From Ensifer sp. LC163 (GTDB taxonomy: Bacteria > Pseudomonadota > Alphaproteobacteria > Rhizobiales > Rhizobiaceae), in assembly GCF_001695855.1 (NCBI RefSeq), contig NZ_MBSS01000006.1, positions 1 through 64,000 of the forward strand: a stretch of DNA of 64,000 nucleotides, given 5' to 3'. Positions 35,138 through 43,500 of this stretch are shown here, piece after piece. The translations under genes and the position numbers were made by a program. Below the pieces are notes generated by a model, which saw only the letters and a program-made list of their open reading frames with translations, was not told the DNA's origin and made no database searches. Position 1 is the first letter of the stretch, and each line of letters opens with the position of its first letter.

Positions 35138-35391
35138 TTGAAAGAAGAAGCCAAGACGCCGGAAAAACTGATGGAGCTCCCACCAAAGACGCGCGAGCTC
35201 CTGGCTTGCTTGGACGACGACGATATCAGCTTCTCGAACAAGGCATCAAACTGATCGGAGCATTTCTGACCGTCGGCGGCGTCGTGAAATGGCTCATCGT
35301 TGTTGGCGTCGGCATTCTCGTCGGCCTCGTCATGATCTGGGAGAACGTGGGCAAGCTCCTTCGCCTCATCAGCCCTTCTCTACCGAAGTGA
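35138..35391 (+). pseudogene. Holin-like small membrane protein with a frameshift
   Basis: Frame 1 from a TTG (GGGAG upstream) reads LKEEAKTPEKLMELPPKTRE...DDDDISF. The continuation LEQGIKLIGAFLTVGGVVKW followed by LIVVGVGILVGLVMIWENVG lies one base back, from 35233. Joined, they give an 84-residue protein with a soluble start and one or two membrane spans, directly before the endolysin, hence a holin-like role. As it stands the frame is broken by one missing base. Confidence 0.55.
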
Positions 35392-35399
35392 GGCCAGCC

Positions 35400-36233
35400 A
35401 TGAACCGCACCACGTTCCTCGCATTTGCCCGTAAGGCACCATTCGGTGGCCGGCTGACGCAAGCGCAGATCGATGGCATGAATGCCGTTCTCGATGAGTG
35501 GCAGCGTCGTGGGCTGCGCGATCGCCGGTGGCTGGCAAACATGCTTGCGCAGGAGTTTCATGAGACTGGCGGGCGCATGCAGCCAGTTCGCGAGACCTTC
35601 GCTTCGTCGGACGCGCAGGCGATTGCACGGCTGGAAAAAGCGTCGTCTGACGCCAAGCTGAAGTGGGTCAAGAAGCCCTATTGGCGGAAAAACCGGCGCG
35701 GCCTCGCATTCTTCGGCCGTGGCCCCATCCAGATCACCCACGAATCGAACTATGCGAAATTCGGCATCGCGGACCATCCTGAGAAGGCTCTGGATCTCGA
35801 GACCGGCGTTCGCATCATGTTTGATGGAATGCTGGAAGGAAAGTTCACTGGCCGTCGCCTGCCCGACTATTTCAACATCGCAACCGATGGCCCGGTTGGC
35901 GCGCGCAAGATCGTCAACGGGACTGACAAGGCCAAGCTGATAGCGGGCTACCACAAGAACTTCCTCGATGCGCTCGATGCAGCAGCGGAAGCCGAGCCTC
36001 AGCCCGATGTGAAACCGGAAGACGCAAAGCCCGATGATGTGCCGGCGGCGAAAAGTAAGTCGCTCTGGACGATCCTTGTGACGCTGTTCCCCGGCCTAGG
36101 TGGGCTCGCCTTCCTTGAGAAGATCGACAATCCCTTCGCGCTCGTCGCCTTTTCTCTTGTGCTTGTCGCCGTTGGCGCGTGGCTCGTCTTCACTGGTCGC
36201 GTGACGATCAACCGAGGGAAGGCAACGGCATGA
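35400..36233 (+). CDS. Phage endolysin, GH19 chitinase-like, with C-terminal membrane anchor
   Basis: 277 residues. The GH19 core (about 1-190) shows AQEFHETGGRMQPVRET with catalytic Glu55 and AFFGRGPIQITHESNYAKFG. Such phage enzymes cut peptidoglycan glycan strands. After a linker rich in Pro, Asp and Lys comes a membrane span (ALVAFSLVLVAVGAWLVF). Start by ATG after GTGAGGCC. It overlaps the next gene by ATGA. The gene appears intact. Confidence 0.85.
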   Translation: MNRTTFLAFARKAPFGGRLTQAQIDGMNAVLDEWQRRGLRDRRWLANMLAQEFHETGGRMQPVRETFASSDAQAIARLEKASSDAKLKWVKKPYWRKNRRGLAFFGRGPIQITHESNYAKFGIADHPEKALDLETGVRIMFDGMLEGKFTGRRLPDYFNIATDGPVGARKIVNGTDKAKLIAGYHKNFLDALDAAAEAEPQPDVKPEDAKPDDVPAAKSKSLWTILVTLFPGLGGLAFLEKIDNPFALVAFSLVLVAVGAWLVFTGRVTINRGKATA

Positions 36234-36475
36234 GCTGGCTCGCCGCAAAATTGGCGACGCTGAAGGGATACGCGCTCGCCGTTGCGGGCGCTGCTGTCTT
36301 TCTGGTGTTCGCCTACCTTCGCGCCCGCCAGGACGGACAAAATGCGGCCATTGCGGAGCAGCGGCGTAAGCAGGCCGACGCGCAGGTGCGTTTCCGCAAT
36401 CTCCACACCTCGAACAACTACGCCGGGGCGGCGCTGGCTTGCACGGCTCTCGTCATCAGATCTGTTGCGCCCTGA
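36230..36475 (+). CDS. Rz-like spanin candidate, probably truncated
   Basis: 81 residues: N-terminal membrane span (YALAVAGAAVFLVFAYLRA), then a short coiled-coil segment (DGQNAAIAEQRRKQADAQVRF) as in phage i-spanins, then an unrelated-looking end that stops inside the candidate attR. A complete i-spanin is longer, so the gene was probably cut at the right junction. ATGA overlap with the endolysin completes a holin-endolysin-spanin order. Confidence 0.55.
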   Translation: MSWLAAKLATLKGYALAVAGAAVFLVFAYLRARQDGQNAAIAEQRRKQADAQVRFRNLHTSNNYAGAALACTALVIRSVAP

Positions 36476-36484
36476 CGTTCCCCA
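36474..36484. repeat. Candidate attR of the mini-prophage
   Basis: Second copy of GACGTTCCCCA. It is also the left arm of an inverted repeat, ACGTTCCCC (36475-36483) and GGGGAACGT (36510-36518). Beyond it the sequence returns to ordinary chromosomal genes. Confidence 0.5.
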
Positions 36485-36589
36485 CTATATTCGGTGGAAC
36501 GAGGAACTCGGGGAACGTCCCGACACGATTTCAAGCGCTTACCTCAGATGTCAAATTTCGCGCCGCTCAACGATGTCATGGTTTGCAGG

Positions 36590-38197
36590 TTACGCGGTTG
36601 CGCCGTTCGTCCTGACCTGGTGGATCTCGATCAAAGACGGTCCGTTCCGCGTACCGGCATCCGCCAGCGCACGCGGGAGATCGGCGACCGACGCCAGTCT
36701 TTCCGCCTCGATGCCATAGGCCTTGGCGGCGAGGATGAAGTCCGGCGCCGAGGGCCTGACGCCCTCGGGCGTCACGCCGGAATCGACCATGTAGGACTCT
36801 ATTTCCTGGTAGCCGTCATTGTTCCACACGAGAAAAATCACCCGCGCCTGAACGTCGACGGCCGAGCCGATCTCGGCAAGCGAGAACTGGAAGCCACCGT
36901 CGCCGACAAGGCAGACGACCGGGCGCGTCGGGTCGGCCACAGCCGCACCGACAGCGGCGGGCGGCGCGTAACCCAATGCCCCATAGCCGGTCGCGGAATT
37001 GAACCAGGCGCGTTGGCGCGGCGCGTCGCAATAGAGGTTGCCGGCATAGACGGCCTGGGTGGAGTCGCCGACGATGGTGCAGTCCGGCAGCGCCTTGTAG
37101 ACCGCATCGACCACGGCAATCTCGGCCCGGATCTTGGCCGTCAGTTCCTTCAGCGCCGCTTTGCGTGCCACCTCCGCGCGGGCTGCCCCATCCTTTGGCG
37201 CATGTCCCGGCAGGAAAGCGAGAATACTCGCCGTTGCCGCCTTGGCACCGGACAGGATCGAAAGCGCCGCATGTGGACCGCGGGCCAGCTGTGCTGCATC
37301 GATATCGGTGCGGATCAGGTTGCGCAGCACCGGAAACCCGCCATCGGCATACATGTCGTAGTCGGTCTGTCCCATTTCCGTGCCAAGCGCCAGCACAAGG
37401 TCGGCCTCCTTGAGCAGCGATCGCACCGCCTTCAGGCTCGGGCTTGCGGGAACGCGCAGCGGACTGCCGGCCAGCATGCCGCGCGCATTGACCGTCGTGA
37501 CGACCGGCGCGCCGATCTGTTCGGCAAGCGCCCTGACGTCCGCCTCGGCAGTGAGTGCGCCACCGCCGCAGATGATCACCGGGCGGGTGGCATCGGCGCA
37601 GAGGATGGCGGCGCGTTGCAGCGTCTCGCTGTCGGAGCGCGGACGGGTGGCGGCGGCCGAGCGGATCGCCTTCGGCTCGATCCGCGCCGCCATGACGTCG
37701 GTCGGGATTTCGATATGCACCGGCCCCGGCCGGCCGGACAGCAGCACCGAGAAGGCGCGGTCGACGACAAAGGGCAAATCGTCCGGATTGAGCAAGGTGT
37801 GGGAGTAGAGCGCCAGCGTCTTGATCATGCCGTGCTGGTCGGGAAGCTCATGCAACAGCCCGCGGCCATGGCCGAGCGAATCGCGACGATTGACACCCGA
37901 GATCACCAGCATCGGGATCGAATCCTGCCGGGCCTGCGCCATGGCAGTGATGGTGTTGGTCAACCCCGGTCCGGTGATCACGAGGGCGACACCCGGCTTG
38001 CCGCTGACGCGGGCGTAGCCATCGGCCATGAAGCCGGCGCCCTGTTCGTGTCGGGGGGTGACATGGCGGATCTTCGACGCCGCCAGGCCGCGATAGAGCT
38101 CGACCGTATGAACGCCCGGAATACCGAAGACCACCTCGACTCCATTGGCCTCGAGCAGATCGACCAGGGCCTCGCCAACCGTTTTCGTCGTCGTCAT
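36590..38197 (-). CDS. ThDP-dependent 2-oxo acid decarboxylase, AruI-like
   Basis: 535 residues of the acetolactate-synthase-like family. N-terminal FGIPGVHTVELYRGL and HEQGAGFMADGYAR (catalytic Glu), central domain with VIICGGGA, and the ThDP/Mg motif GDGGFQFSLAEIG...WNNDGY. The FGIPGVHTVELYRGL start resembles 5-guanidino-2-oxopentanoate decarboxylase (AruI), which makes 4-guanidinobutanal from 2-ketoarginine. The ATG at 38197 overlaps the aminotransferase stop (ATGA), supporting coupled action. Other 2-oxo acids are possible substrates. Confidence 0.8.
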   Translation of the reverse strand: MTTTKTVGEALVDLLEANGVEVVFGIPGVHTVELYRGLAASKIRHVTPRHEQGAGFMADGYARVSGKPGVALVITGPGLTNTITAMAQARQDSIPMLVISGVNRRDSLGHGRGLLHELPDQHGMIKTLALYSHTLLNPDDLPFVVDRAFSVLLSGRPGPVHIEIPTDVMAARIEPKAIRSAAATRPRSDSETLQRAAILCADATRPVIICGGGALTAEADVRALAEQIGAPVVTTVNARGMLAGSPLRVPASPSLKAVRSLLKEADLVLALGTEMGQTDYDMYADGGFPVLRNLIRTDIDAAQLARGPHAALSILSGAKAATASILAFLPGHAPKDGAARAEVARKAALKELTAKIRAEIAVVDAVYKALPDCTIVGDSTQAVYAGNLYCDAPRQRAWFNSATGYGALGYAPPAAVGAAVADPTRPVVCLVGDGGFQFSLAEIGSAVDVQARVIFLVWNNDGYQEIESYMVDSGVTPEGVRPSAPDFILAAKAYGIEAERLASVADLPRALADAGTRNGPSLIEIHQVRTNGATA

Positions 38198-39384
38198 GCG
38201 CGGCGCTCCTGACGCAGTGTGGCGCGCTCGGCAAGCGCGGTAATGCGGCGGCAAGCCTCATCGATGTCGTTGTCGGGCACGGTCAGGCTGACGCGCAGGA
38301 AGTTCTGCGCCTCGTCGCCGAAGGAGGAACCGGGCATCACCGCGACTCCCTCTTCCTCCAGCAACGCCCAGGCGAAGGCTTCACCGGTCATGCCCGTTGC
38401 CGCCACGTCGATCAGCGTGAACATGCCAGCCTCCGGCGGCAAGACCAGCATGCCGGGCGCATTGGCGAGGCCATCGACAACGCGGCGCGAGCGGGCCTTG
38501 TAGCTCTCGCGCATCCGCCGCGCCGTATCGATCTCGTGCGTCAGCGCGTAGGCGGTCATGTCGGCGATGAACGGCTGCACGCCGAAAAGCATCGTTTCAG
38601 ACACCGGCAGCAGCCGGCTGGTAAATTCCGCCGGCCCGACGGCCCAGCCGCTGCGGAAACCAGGTGCGGCATGCGACTTGGAGATCGACGAAACGACGAT
38701 GGTGCGCTCGGCCAGATCCGGATTGTCGAACGGAGAGGCGAACACGGCGTCGAACACCAGTTCTTCATAGACCTCGTCACAGACGATCCAGAGGTCGTGG
38801 CGGCGTGCAACCTCGCCGATCTCGGCGATCTCGGCAGCGGTGAGTACGGCGCCGGTCGGATTGTGCGGTGTATTCAGCAGCAGCACCCGGCATTCCGGCG
38901 TGATCGCCTTTTCGATGTCAGCGGCCTGCATATGAAAACCGAACTCCGGCTTCAGCGGCACCAGCACGTGATGGGCACCTGTCGACTGGATGACGCCTTC
39001 ATAGGTGGCGTAGAGCGGATCGCCGACGAGAACGGCATCACCGGCCTCGACCAGCCCCAGCATGACAGCGAAAAGCGCCGTCTGCGTGCCCGGGAAGCAC
39101 ATGACGTTTTCGGTGGTCACATCGGCGCGGCGACGACGGTACTTCTCGACGAGAGCCGCCACGACCGCGTGCTCGCCGCGACCGTTGGAATAACGATAGC
39201 GGCCGGCGTTCATGGCGCGCTGGCATTCGTCGAGCAGCGCGCGGTCCGGCGGCACGTCTGGCTCGCCGATGGTCAGCTCGATGATATCGGCACCACCCGC
39301 CTTCAACTGGCGCGCACGGATGTGCAGCGACCATTTTCCCGAACCGAGGTCGGCGAGACGTTCGGTGATCGACGCATAGCGCAT
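38194..39384 (-). CDS. Class I/II aminotransferase, AruH-like
   Basis: 396 residues from ATG 39384, which has GGGAG eight bases upstream; an ATG at 39405 overlaps the TetR stop but lacks a site. PLP core: ELTIGEPDVPPD, NTPHNPTGAVL, DEVYEELVFD, and VSSISKSHAAPGFRSGW with the PLP lysine. Next to the AruI-like decarboxylase it is best read as an arginine:pyruvate (or related) transaminase making 2-ketoarginine. Sequence alone does not fix the substrate. Confidence 0.8.
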   Translation of the reverse strand: MRYASITERLADLGSGKWSLHIRARQLKAGGADIIELTIGEPDVPPDRALLDECQRAMNAGRYRYSNGRGEHAVVAALVEKYRRRRADVTTENVMCFPGTQTALFAVMLGLVEAGDAVLVGDPLYATYEGVIQSTGAHHVLVPLKPEFGFHMQAADIEKAITPECRVLLLNTPHNPTGAVLTAAEIAEIGEVARRHDLWIVCDEVYEELVFDAVFASPFDNPDLAERTIVVSSISKSHAAPGFRSGWAVGPAEFTSRLLPVSETMLFGVQPFIADMTAYALTHEIDTARRMRESYKARSRRVVDGLANAPGMLVLPPEAGMFTLIDVAATGMTGEAFAWALLEEEGVAVMPGSSFGDEAQNFLRVSLTVPDNDIDEACRRITALAERATLRQERRA

Positions 39385-39401
39385 GGTGTTTTCTCCCGTT
39401 T

Positions 39402-40025
39402 TCATTGTTTTTCACTGCCGATCGAGGTGCCGAGCAGCGCCTCGACCGAGGCCATCGCGATGGCGACCAGTTCGCCTTCCCGGAACAGATCTCCCGCCAG
39501 GCAGCCTTCGATCCACAGGCCGTCGACGAGACCATTGATCGCGATCGCGTAGGCGCGGCAGGTCTCCGCGTCGGCCGGTTTGTTCTTCACCGCCAGGAAA
39601 TCGGCCAAGAGGTCCTGCAGCGTATTGCGAAAGGTCACATAGCCGTCCCGGTGGATTTCGGCGAGGATCGGGTCGACGCGCACCTGGCTGATGAAAGCCG
39701 CCCAGAGCGAGATACTGCGGCTGTCGGCGACCGGCTCGGTCAGGTTGATGGCGATGAAGTCCCTGAGCCGTGTTTCCGGATCGCCTTCGACATGAGCCGC
39801 CTTGTCGGTCAGGGAAGCAATCACCGCGCGGTAGGCCTCGGCGACCATCTGGTCCTTCGATTCGAAATAGTGCCGGACCAGCCCGGCCGTCACCCCGGCG
39901 CGGATGGCGATCTGGCGGACCGTCGCGCCCTTCAGGCCGAATTCCGCTATGCAATCGAGCGTCGCTTCGATCAGTTCCTGCCGGCGCTCTCCTTCTGGGG
40001 CCCGATGAAACGTCCGGCGATTCAT
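39402..40025 (-). CDS. TetR-family regulator, BetI-like
   Basis: 207 residues. N-terminal helix-turn-helix RRQELIEATLDCIAEFGLKG followed by TVRQIAIRAGVTAGLVRHYF, then a ligand-binding helical domain. It overlaps or abuts the aminotransferase gene downstream and faces the ABC-transporter operon, so it probably controls both. The start at 40025 (MNRRTFHR) fits the family; the frame is open another 63 codons upstream. Confidence 0.85.
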   Translation of the reverse strand: MNRRTFHRAPEGERRQELIEATLDCIAEFGLKGATVRQIAIRAGVTAGLVRHYFESKDQMVAEAYRAVIASLTDKAAHVEGDPETRLRDFIAINLTEPVADSRSISLWAAFISQVRVDPILAEIHRDGYVTFRNTLQDLLADFLAVKNKPADAETCRAYAIAINGLVDGLWIEGCLAGDLFREGELVAIAMASVEALLGTSIGSEKQ

Positions 40026-40299
40026 GCCGCCATCCGCGCACGGGGTCCGGCGAACGGGTTCGTCAAGTCCTTCGAGCGGAACGGGCGCATGGGAGGCTCC
40101 TTCAGGGAAAATTCGGTCGGCGGGCTGCGATAAAAAAACGACGATACGCATTATTATACGCTTGAACAATAGCGGCACAAGTGCAACCATGCCTGCCAAC
40201 AAATACCGTGACAAGCCAAAGATGCTGCACGGAAAGACGACAGGGGAACTGTTTCATGCCTTCAGAAAAAGCTCGCAGAGCCATGGGAGCGGCGCGTCG
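40026..40299. promoter_or_regulatory. Divergent control region of the arginine/opine-like cluster
   Basis: 274 bases between the TetR gene and the ABC operon. The central part (40140-40175, ACGATACGCATTATTATACG) is strongly AT-rich against the flanks and is the likely promoter and operator zone. No clean palindrome was found by eye. Confidence 0.4.
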
Positions 40300-41073
40300 A
40301 TGACGGATGCGGCCCAGGCAATCGCGGTCACTGACCTGCACAAGCGTTTCGGGCCATTGGAAGTGCTGAAGGGGGTTTCGCTCACCGCGAAACAGGGCGA
40401 CGTCATCGCCATCATCGGCGGCAGCGGTTCCGGAAAATCCACCCTCCTGCGCTGTATCAACATGCTGGAACTGCCGTCCGCCGGCACCGTCAGCGTGCAT
40501 GGCGAAAAGATCCGGATGAAACCGGATGGCCGCGGCGGCCTCGTGCCCGAAGACCGCAAGCAGGTACAGCGCATCCGCAGCCAGCTCGGCATGGTCTTCC
40601 AAAGCTTCAATCTGTGGCAGCACATGACAATCCTCGAAAACGTCATCGAGGCGCCGATCCATGTGCTCGGCAAACAGAAGGCCGAGGCGGTCGCCACGGC
40701 CGAAACGTTGCTCAAACGGGTCGGGCTCTATGAAAAGCGCGATGCCTACCCGGCCTTCCTGTCCGGCGGCCAGCAGCAGCGCGCCGCCATTGCCCGGGCG
40801 CTCGCCATCCAGCCGCTGGTCATGCTCTTCGACGAGCCGACCTCGGCGCTCGACCCCGAACTCGTCGGCGAGGTGCTTTCAGTGATCGGCGATCTCGCCC
40901 GCGAGAAGCGCACGATGATCCTCGTCACCCACGAGATGAAGTTCGCGCGCGACGTCGCCAACCACATCGTCTTTCTCCACAACGGCGTCATCGAAGAGCA
41001 AGGGCCGCCAGAGGCCATCTTCGGCGCCCCCAGATCCGAAAGGCTCAAGAAGTTCATCAGCTCCATTCACTGA
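40300..41073 (+). CDS. Polar amino acid ABC transporter ATPase
   Basis: 257 residues. Walker A GGSGSGKST, signature LSGGQQQR, Walker B VMLFDEPTSALD, and H-loop LVTHEMKFARDVA place it in the PAAT family (HisP/GlnQ/OccP). The ATG at 40300 follows GGGAGCGG. It powers the permease pair encoded downstream. Confidence 0.93.
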   Translation: MTDAAQAIAVTDLHKRFGPLEVLKGVSLTAKQGDVIAIIGGSGSGKSTLLRCINMLELPSAGTVSVHGEKIRMKPDGRGGLVPEDRKQVQRIRSQLGMVFQSFNLWQHMTILENVIEAPIHVLGKQKAEAVATAETLLKRVGLYEKRDAYPAFLSGGQQQRAAIARALAIQPLVMLFDEPTSALDPELVGEVLSVIGDLAREKRTMILVTHEMKFARDVANHIVFLHNGVIEEQGPPEAIFGAPRSERLKKFISSIH

Positions 41074-41110
41074 ATTCAGCAATGCTCAACAACCAAAAAA
41101 GGGGAACAGC

Positions 41111-41893
41111 ATGAAGAAGACATTGAAAGTCCTGGCGGTCGCGGCCGCCATCGCCGTCAGCGGCGGCATCGCCGCTTCGGCGGAAGCCCTGAAGGTCGGC
41201 GTCGCTGCCGAGCCTTACCCGCCCTTCACCGCGCCGGATGCGAACGGCAACTGGGAAGGCTGGGAAGTGGAATTCATGAAGGGCGTCTGTGCCGAGGCGA
41301 AGCTCGAATGCGTGCTGACCCCCGTCGCCTGGGACGGCATCATACCGGCGCTGACGTCGAAGAAGATCGACATGATCATGAGCTCGATGTCGATTACCGA
41401 CGAGCGGCTGAAGACGATCGACTTCTCCGACAAGTACTACAACACGCCGACCGGGGTCATCGGCACCAAGGGCGTCGATTTCAAGCCGACGCCGGAAGGC
41501 CTTGCCGGCAAGACGATCGGCGTCCAGGTCTCGACCGTGCATCAGGCCTACGCGGCCAAGCATTTCGCCTCAGCCGGCATCGAGGTCAAGGAATATCAGA
41601 CGCAGGACGAGGCCAACAACGATCTGGCCGCCGGACGCGTGGACGCCGTCCAGGCGGACGCGATCGCGCTCAAGGCCTTCCTTGCGACCGACCAGGGCAA
41701 GGAGTGCTGCGACTACAAGGGTGACGTGGCCGAAGACGTGGCCGTGATCGGCCCGGGCGTCGGCGTCGGCCTGCGCAAGGGCGAGACGGAGCTCAAGGAC
41801 AAGCTCAATGCCGCGATCAAGGCGATCCGCGACAACGGCAGCTACGATACGTTCTCGAAGAAGTATTTCGACTTCGACATCTACGGCGAATAA
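41111..41893 (+). CDS. Periplasmic amino acid/opine-binding protein
   Basis: 260 residues, signal peptide with cleavage likely after ASA (about residue 24), then a type II solute-binding fold: LKVGVAAEPYPPF, WEVEFMKGVC, DMIMSSMSITDERLKTIDFS, and GLAGKTIGVQVSTVHQAYA. The closest architecture is the ArtJ/HisJ/OccT (lysine-arginine-ornithine, octopine, nopaline) group. A CC pair at GKECCDYKG is characteristic of some rhizobial members. Confidence 0.9.
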   Translation: MKKTLKVLAVAAAIAVSGGIAASAEALKVGVAAEPYPPFTAPDANGNWEGWEVEFMKGVCAEAKLECVLTPVAWDGIIPALTSKKIDMIMSSMSITDERLKTIDFSDKYYNTPTGVIGTKGVDFKPTPEGLAGKTIGVQVSTVHQAYAAKHFASAGIEVKEYQTQDEANNDLAAGRVDAVQADAIALKAFLATDQGKECCDYKGDVAEDVAVIGPGVGVGLRKGETELKDKLNAAIKAIRDNGSYDTFSKKYFDFDIYGE

Positions 41894-41952
41894 GGCGCAG
41901 CCGGCCGGCAGTCCCTGGGCTGCCGGCCGATGCCTTCGGAGGTCGAAGACGC

Positions 41953-42678
41953 ATGGCATCGGATTCTATCGTCAACTGGAGCCTGCTCGCACTTTCCGCG
42001 CCCGGTTGGGGCGGCGTGCTGCTGCAGGGCTTCGTCAACTCGATCCAGATCGCCGTCGGCGGTTTTGCGCTCGGGCTGGCGCTCGGCGTCGGCGGCGCTT
42101 TCGGCAAGCTCTATGGCGGCCCGATCCTGCGCGACCTGCTCGAATGCTACACCACGGTCGTCCGGGCTGTGCCCGAGCTGGTGCTGATCCTCCTGCTCTA
42201 CTACGCCGGCACCGACCTCTTGAACCAGGTGCTGGCGCTGTTCAGCATCGGCCCGGTCGACATCAGCGGCCTGATGGCCGGCATCTTCGTCATCGGCGTG
42301 GTGCAGGGTGCCTACTCCACCGAGGTGCTTCGCGGCGCGATCAAGGCGGTTCCGGCCGGGCAGATCGAAGCTGCACGCGCCTACGGCATGTCACCCCTGA
42401 AGGTGCTGCGACGGATCACCTTGCCGGCCATGCTGCCCTACGCCATACCGGGTCTCTCCAATCTCTGGCTGATCGCCACCAAGGACACGGCCCTTCTTGC
42501 CGTCGTCGGCTTCAGCGAGCTGACGCTGGTCACGCGCCAGGCGGCCGGCACGACCAAGGCCTATCTGTTGTTCTTCCTGGCCGCCGGCGCGCTCTACCTC
42601 GCACTGACGCTCGTCTCCAACATCTTCATCGGCATGCTGGAACGACATGCGAGGCGCGGTTTCGCGGAGCAGCGATGA
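41953..42678 (+). CDS. PAAT ABC transporter permease 1
   Basis: 241 residues, about five membrane spans, with the transporter coupling motif EAARAYGMSPLKVLRRITLPAMLPYAIPG in two blocks. It pairs with the second permease, which it overlaps by ATGA. It resembles HisQ/OccQ-type subunits. Confidence 0.93.
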   Translation: MASDSIVNWSLLALSAPGWGGVLLQGFVNSIQIAVGGFALGLALGVGGAFGKLYGGPILRDLLECYTTVVRAVPELVLILLLYYAGTDLLNQVLALFSIGPVDISGLMAGIFVIGVVQGAYSTEVLRGAIKAVPAGQIEAARAYGMSPLKVLRRITLPAMLPYAIPGLSNLWLIATKDTALLAVVGFSELTLVTRQAAGTTKAYLLFFLAAGALYLALTLVSNIFIGMLERHARRGFAEQR

Positions 42679-43499
42679 CGGATCAAACCACACATGCCGT
42701 CGCCTTCACGCCCGAGGACCTGCCGACCGCGCGCAGCTTCTTCCAGCCCCATCGCATCGTGATGATGGTGGTCTTTGCCGGCTTCGTCATCGGCGTCGCA
42801 GTCTTCATGCGCTGGGACTGGTTGCCGCGCTACCTGCCGCGGCTCGGCTGGGGCATTCTCATCAGCCTGGTGATGCTGTTCAGCACGTCGATCCTCGGCT
42901 TTCTGCTCGCTGTGCCGATCGGCCTGGCACAGGTGGCGGGCCCCTGGTTCTTCAAGCTGCCGGCAAAGGTGTTCTGCACCGTCATTCGAGGCACGCCGCT
43001 GCTGCTGCAGCTTTGGCTTCTGTACTACGGGCTCGGCTCGCTGTTCCCGCAATTTCCCGCCATCCGCCAATCCTTCCTCTGGCCCTATCTGCGCGAGGCA
43101 TGGCCCTATGGCGTCGCGGCGCTGACGATCTCGTTCGCAGCCTACGAAGGCGAAGTGATGCGCGGCGCCTTTGCGGGCGTTCCCGCCGGCGAACTAGAAG
43201 CCGCTAAGGCCTATGGCATGAGCCGCTGGACGATGTTCCGTCGCATCTGGCTGCCGCGCGCCATCCACCGAGCCTTACCGACGCTCAATGGCGAGACGGT
43301 GCTGCAGCTGAAGTCGACGCCGCTGGTGGCGACGATCACGGTCGTCGACGTCTACGCCGTCATCTCCAAGGTGCGGCAGGAAACCTTCCTGACCTATGAG
43401 CCGCTGCTGCTGCTCGCGCTCATCTATATGTGCCTCACCGGCATTCTGGTGGTGGCTTTCCGCACGTTCGAAAACCGCATTCCTACCCGTGGTGCATGA
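42675..43499 (+). CDS. PAAT ABC transporter permease 2
   Basis: 274 residues: an N-terminal extension of about 60 residues with one span, then the permease domain with LEAAKAYGMSRWTMFRRIWL coupling loop and four or five spans. The ATG lies within the ATGA of the first permease. It corresponds to HisM/OccM-type subunits, which form the heterodimeric channel with HisQ-type proteins. Confidence 0.92.
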   Translation: MTDQTTHAVAFTPEDLPTARSFFQPHRIVMMVVFAGFVIGVAVFMRWDWLPRYLPRLGWGILISLVMLFSTSILGFLLAVPIGLAQVAGPWFFKLPAKVFCTVIRGTPLLLQLWLLYYGLGSLFPQFPAIRQSFLWPYLREAWPYGVAALTISFAAYEGEVMRGAFAGVPAGELEAAKAYGMSRWTMFRRIWLPRAIHRALPTLNGETVLQLKSTPLVATITVVDVYAVISKVRQETFLTYEPLLLLALIYMCLTGILVVAFRTFENRIPTRGA

Positions 43500-43500
43500 C

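Noticed and set aside
36494-38212. 572-residue plus-strand frame opposite the decarboxylase gene
   Set aside because: Antisense shadow; the minus strand carries all ThDP-enzyme motifs.
41808-43499. Long plus-strand frame joining the binding-protein end to the second permease
   Set aside because: Only the last 274 codons match a permease; the part before 42675 is out of frame with real genes.
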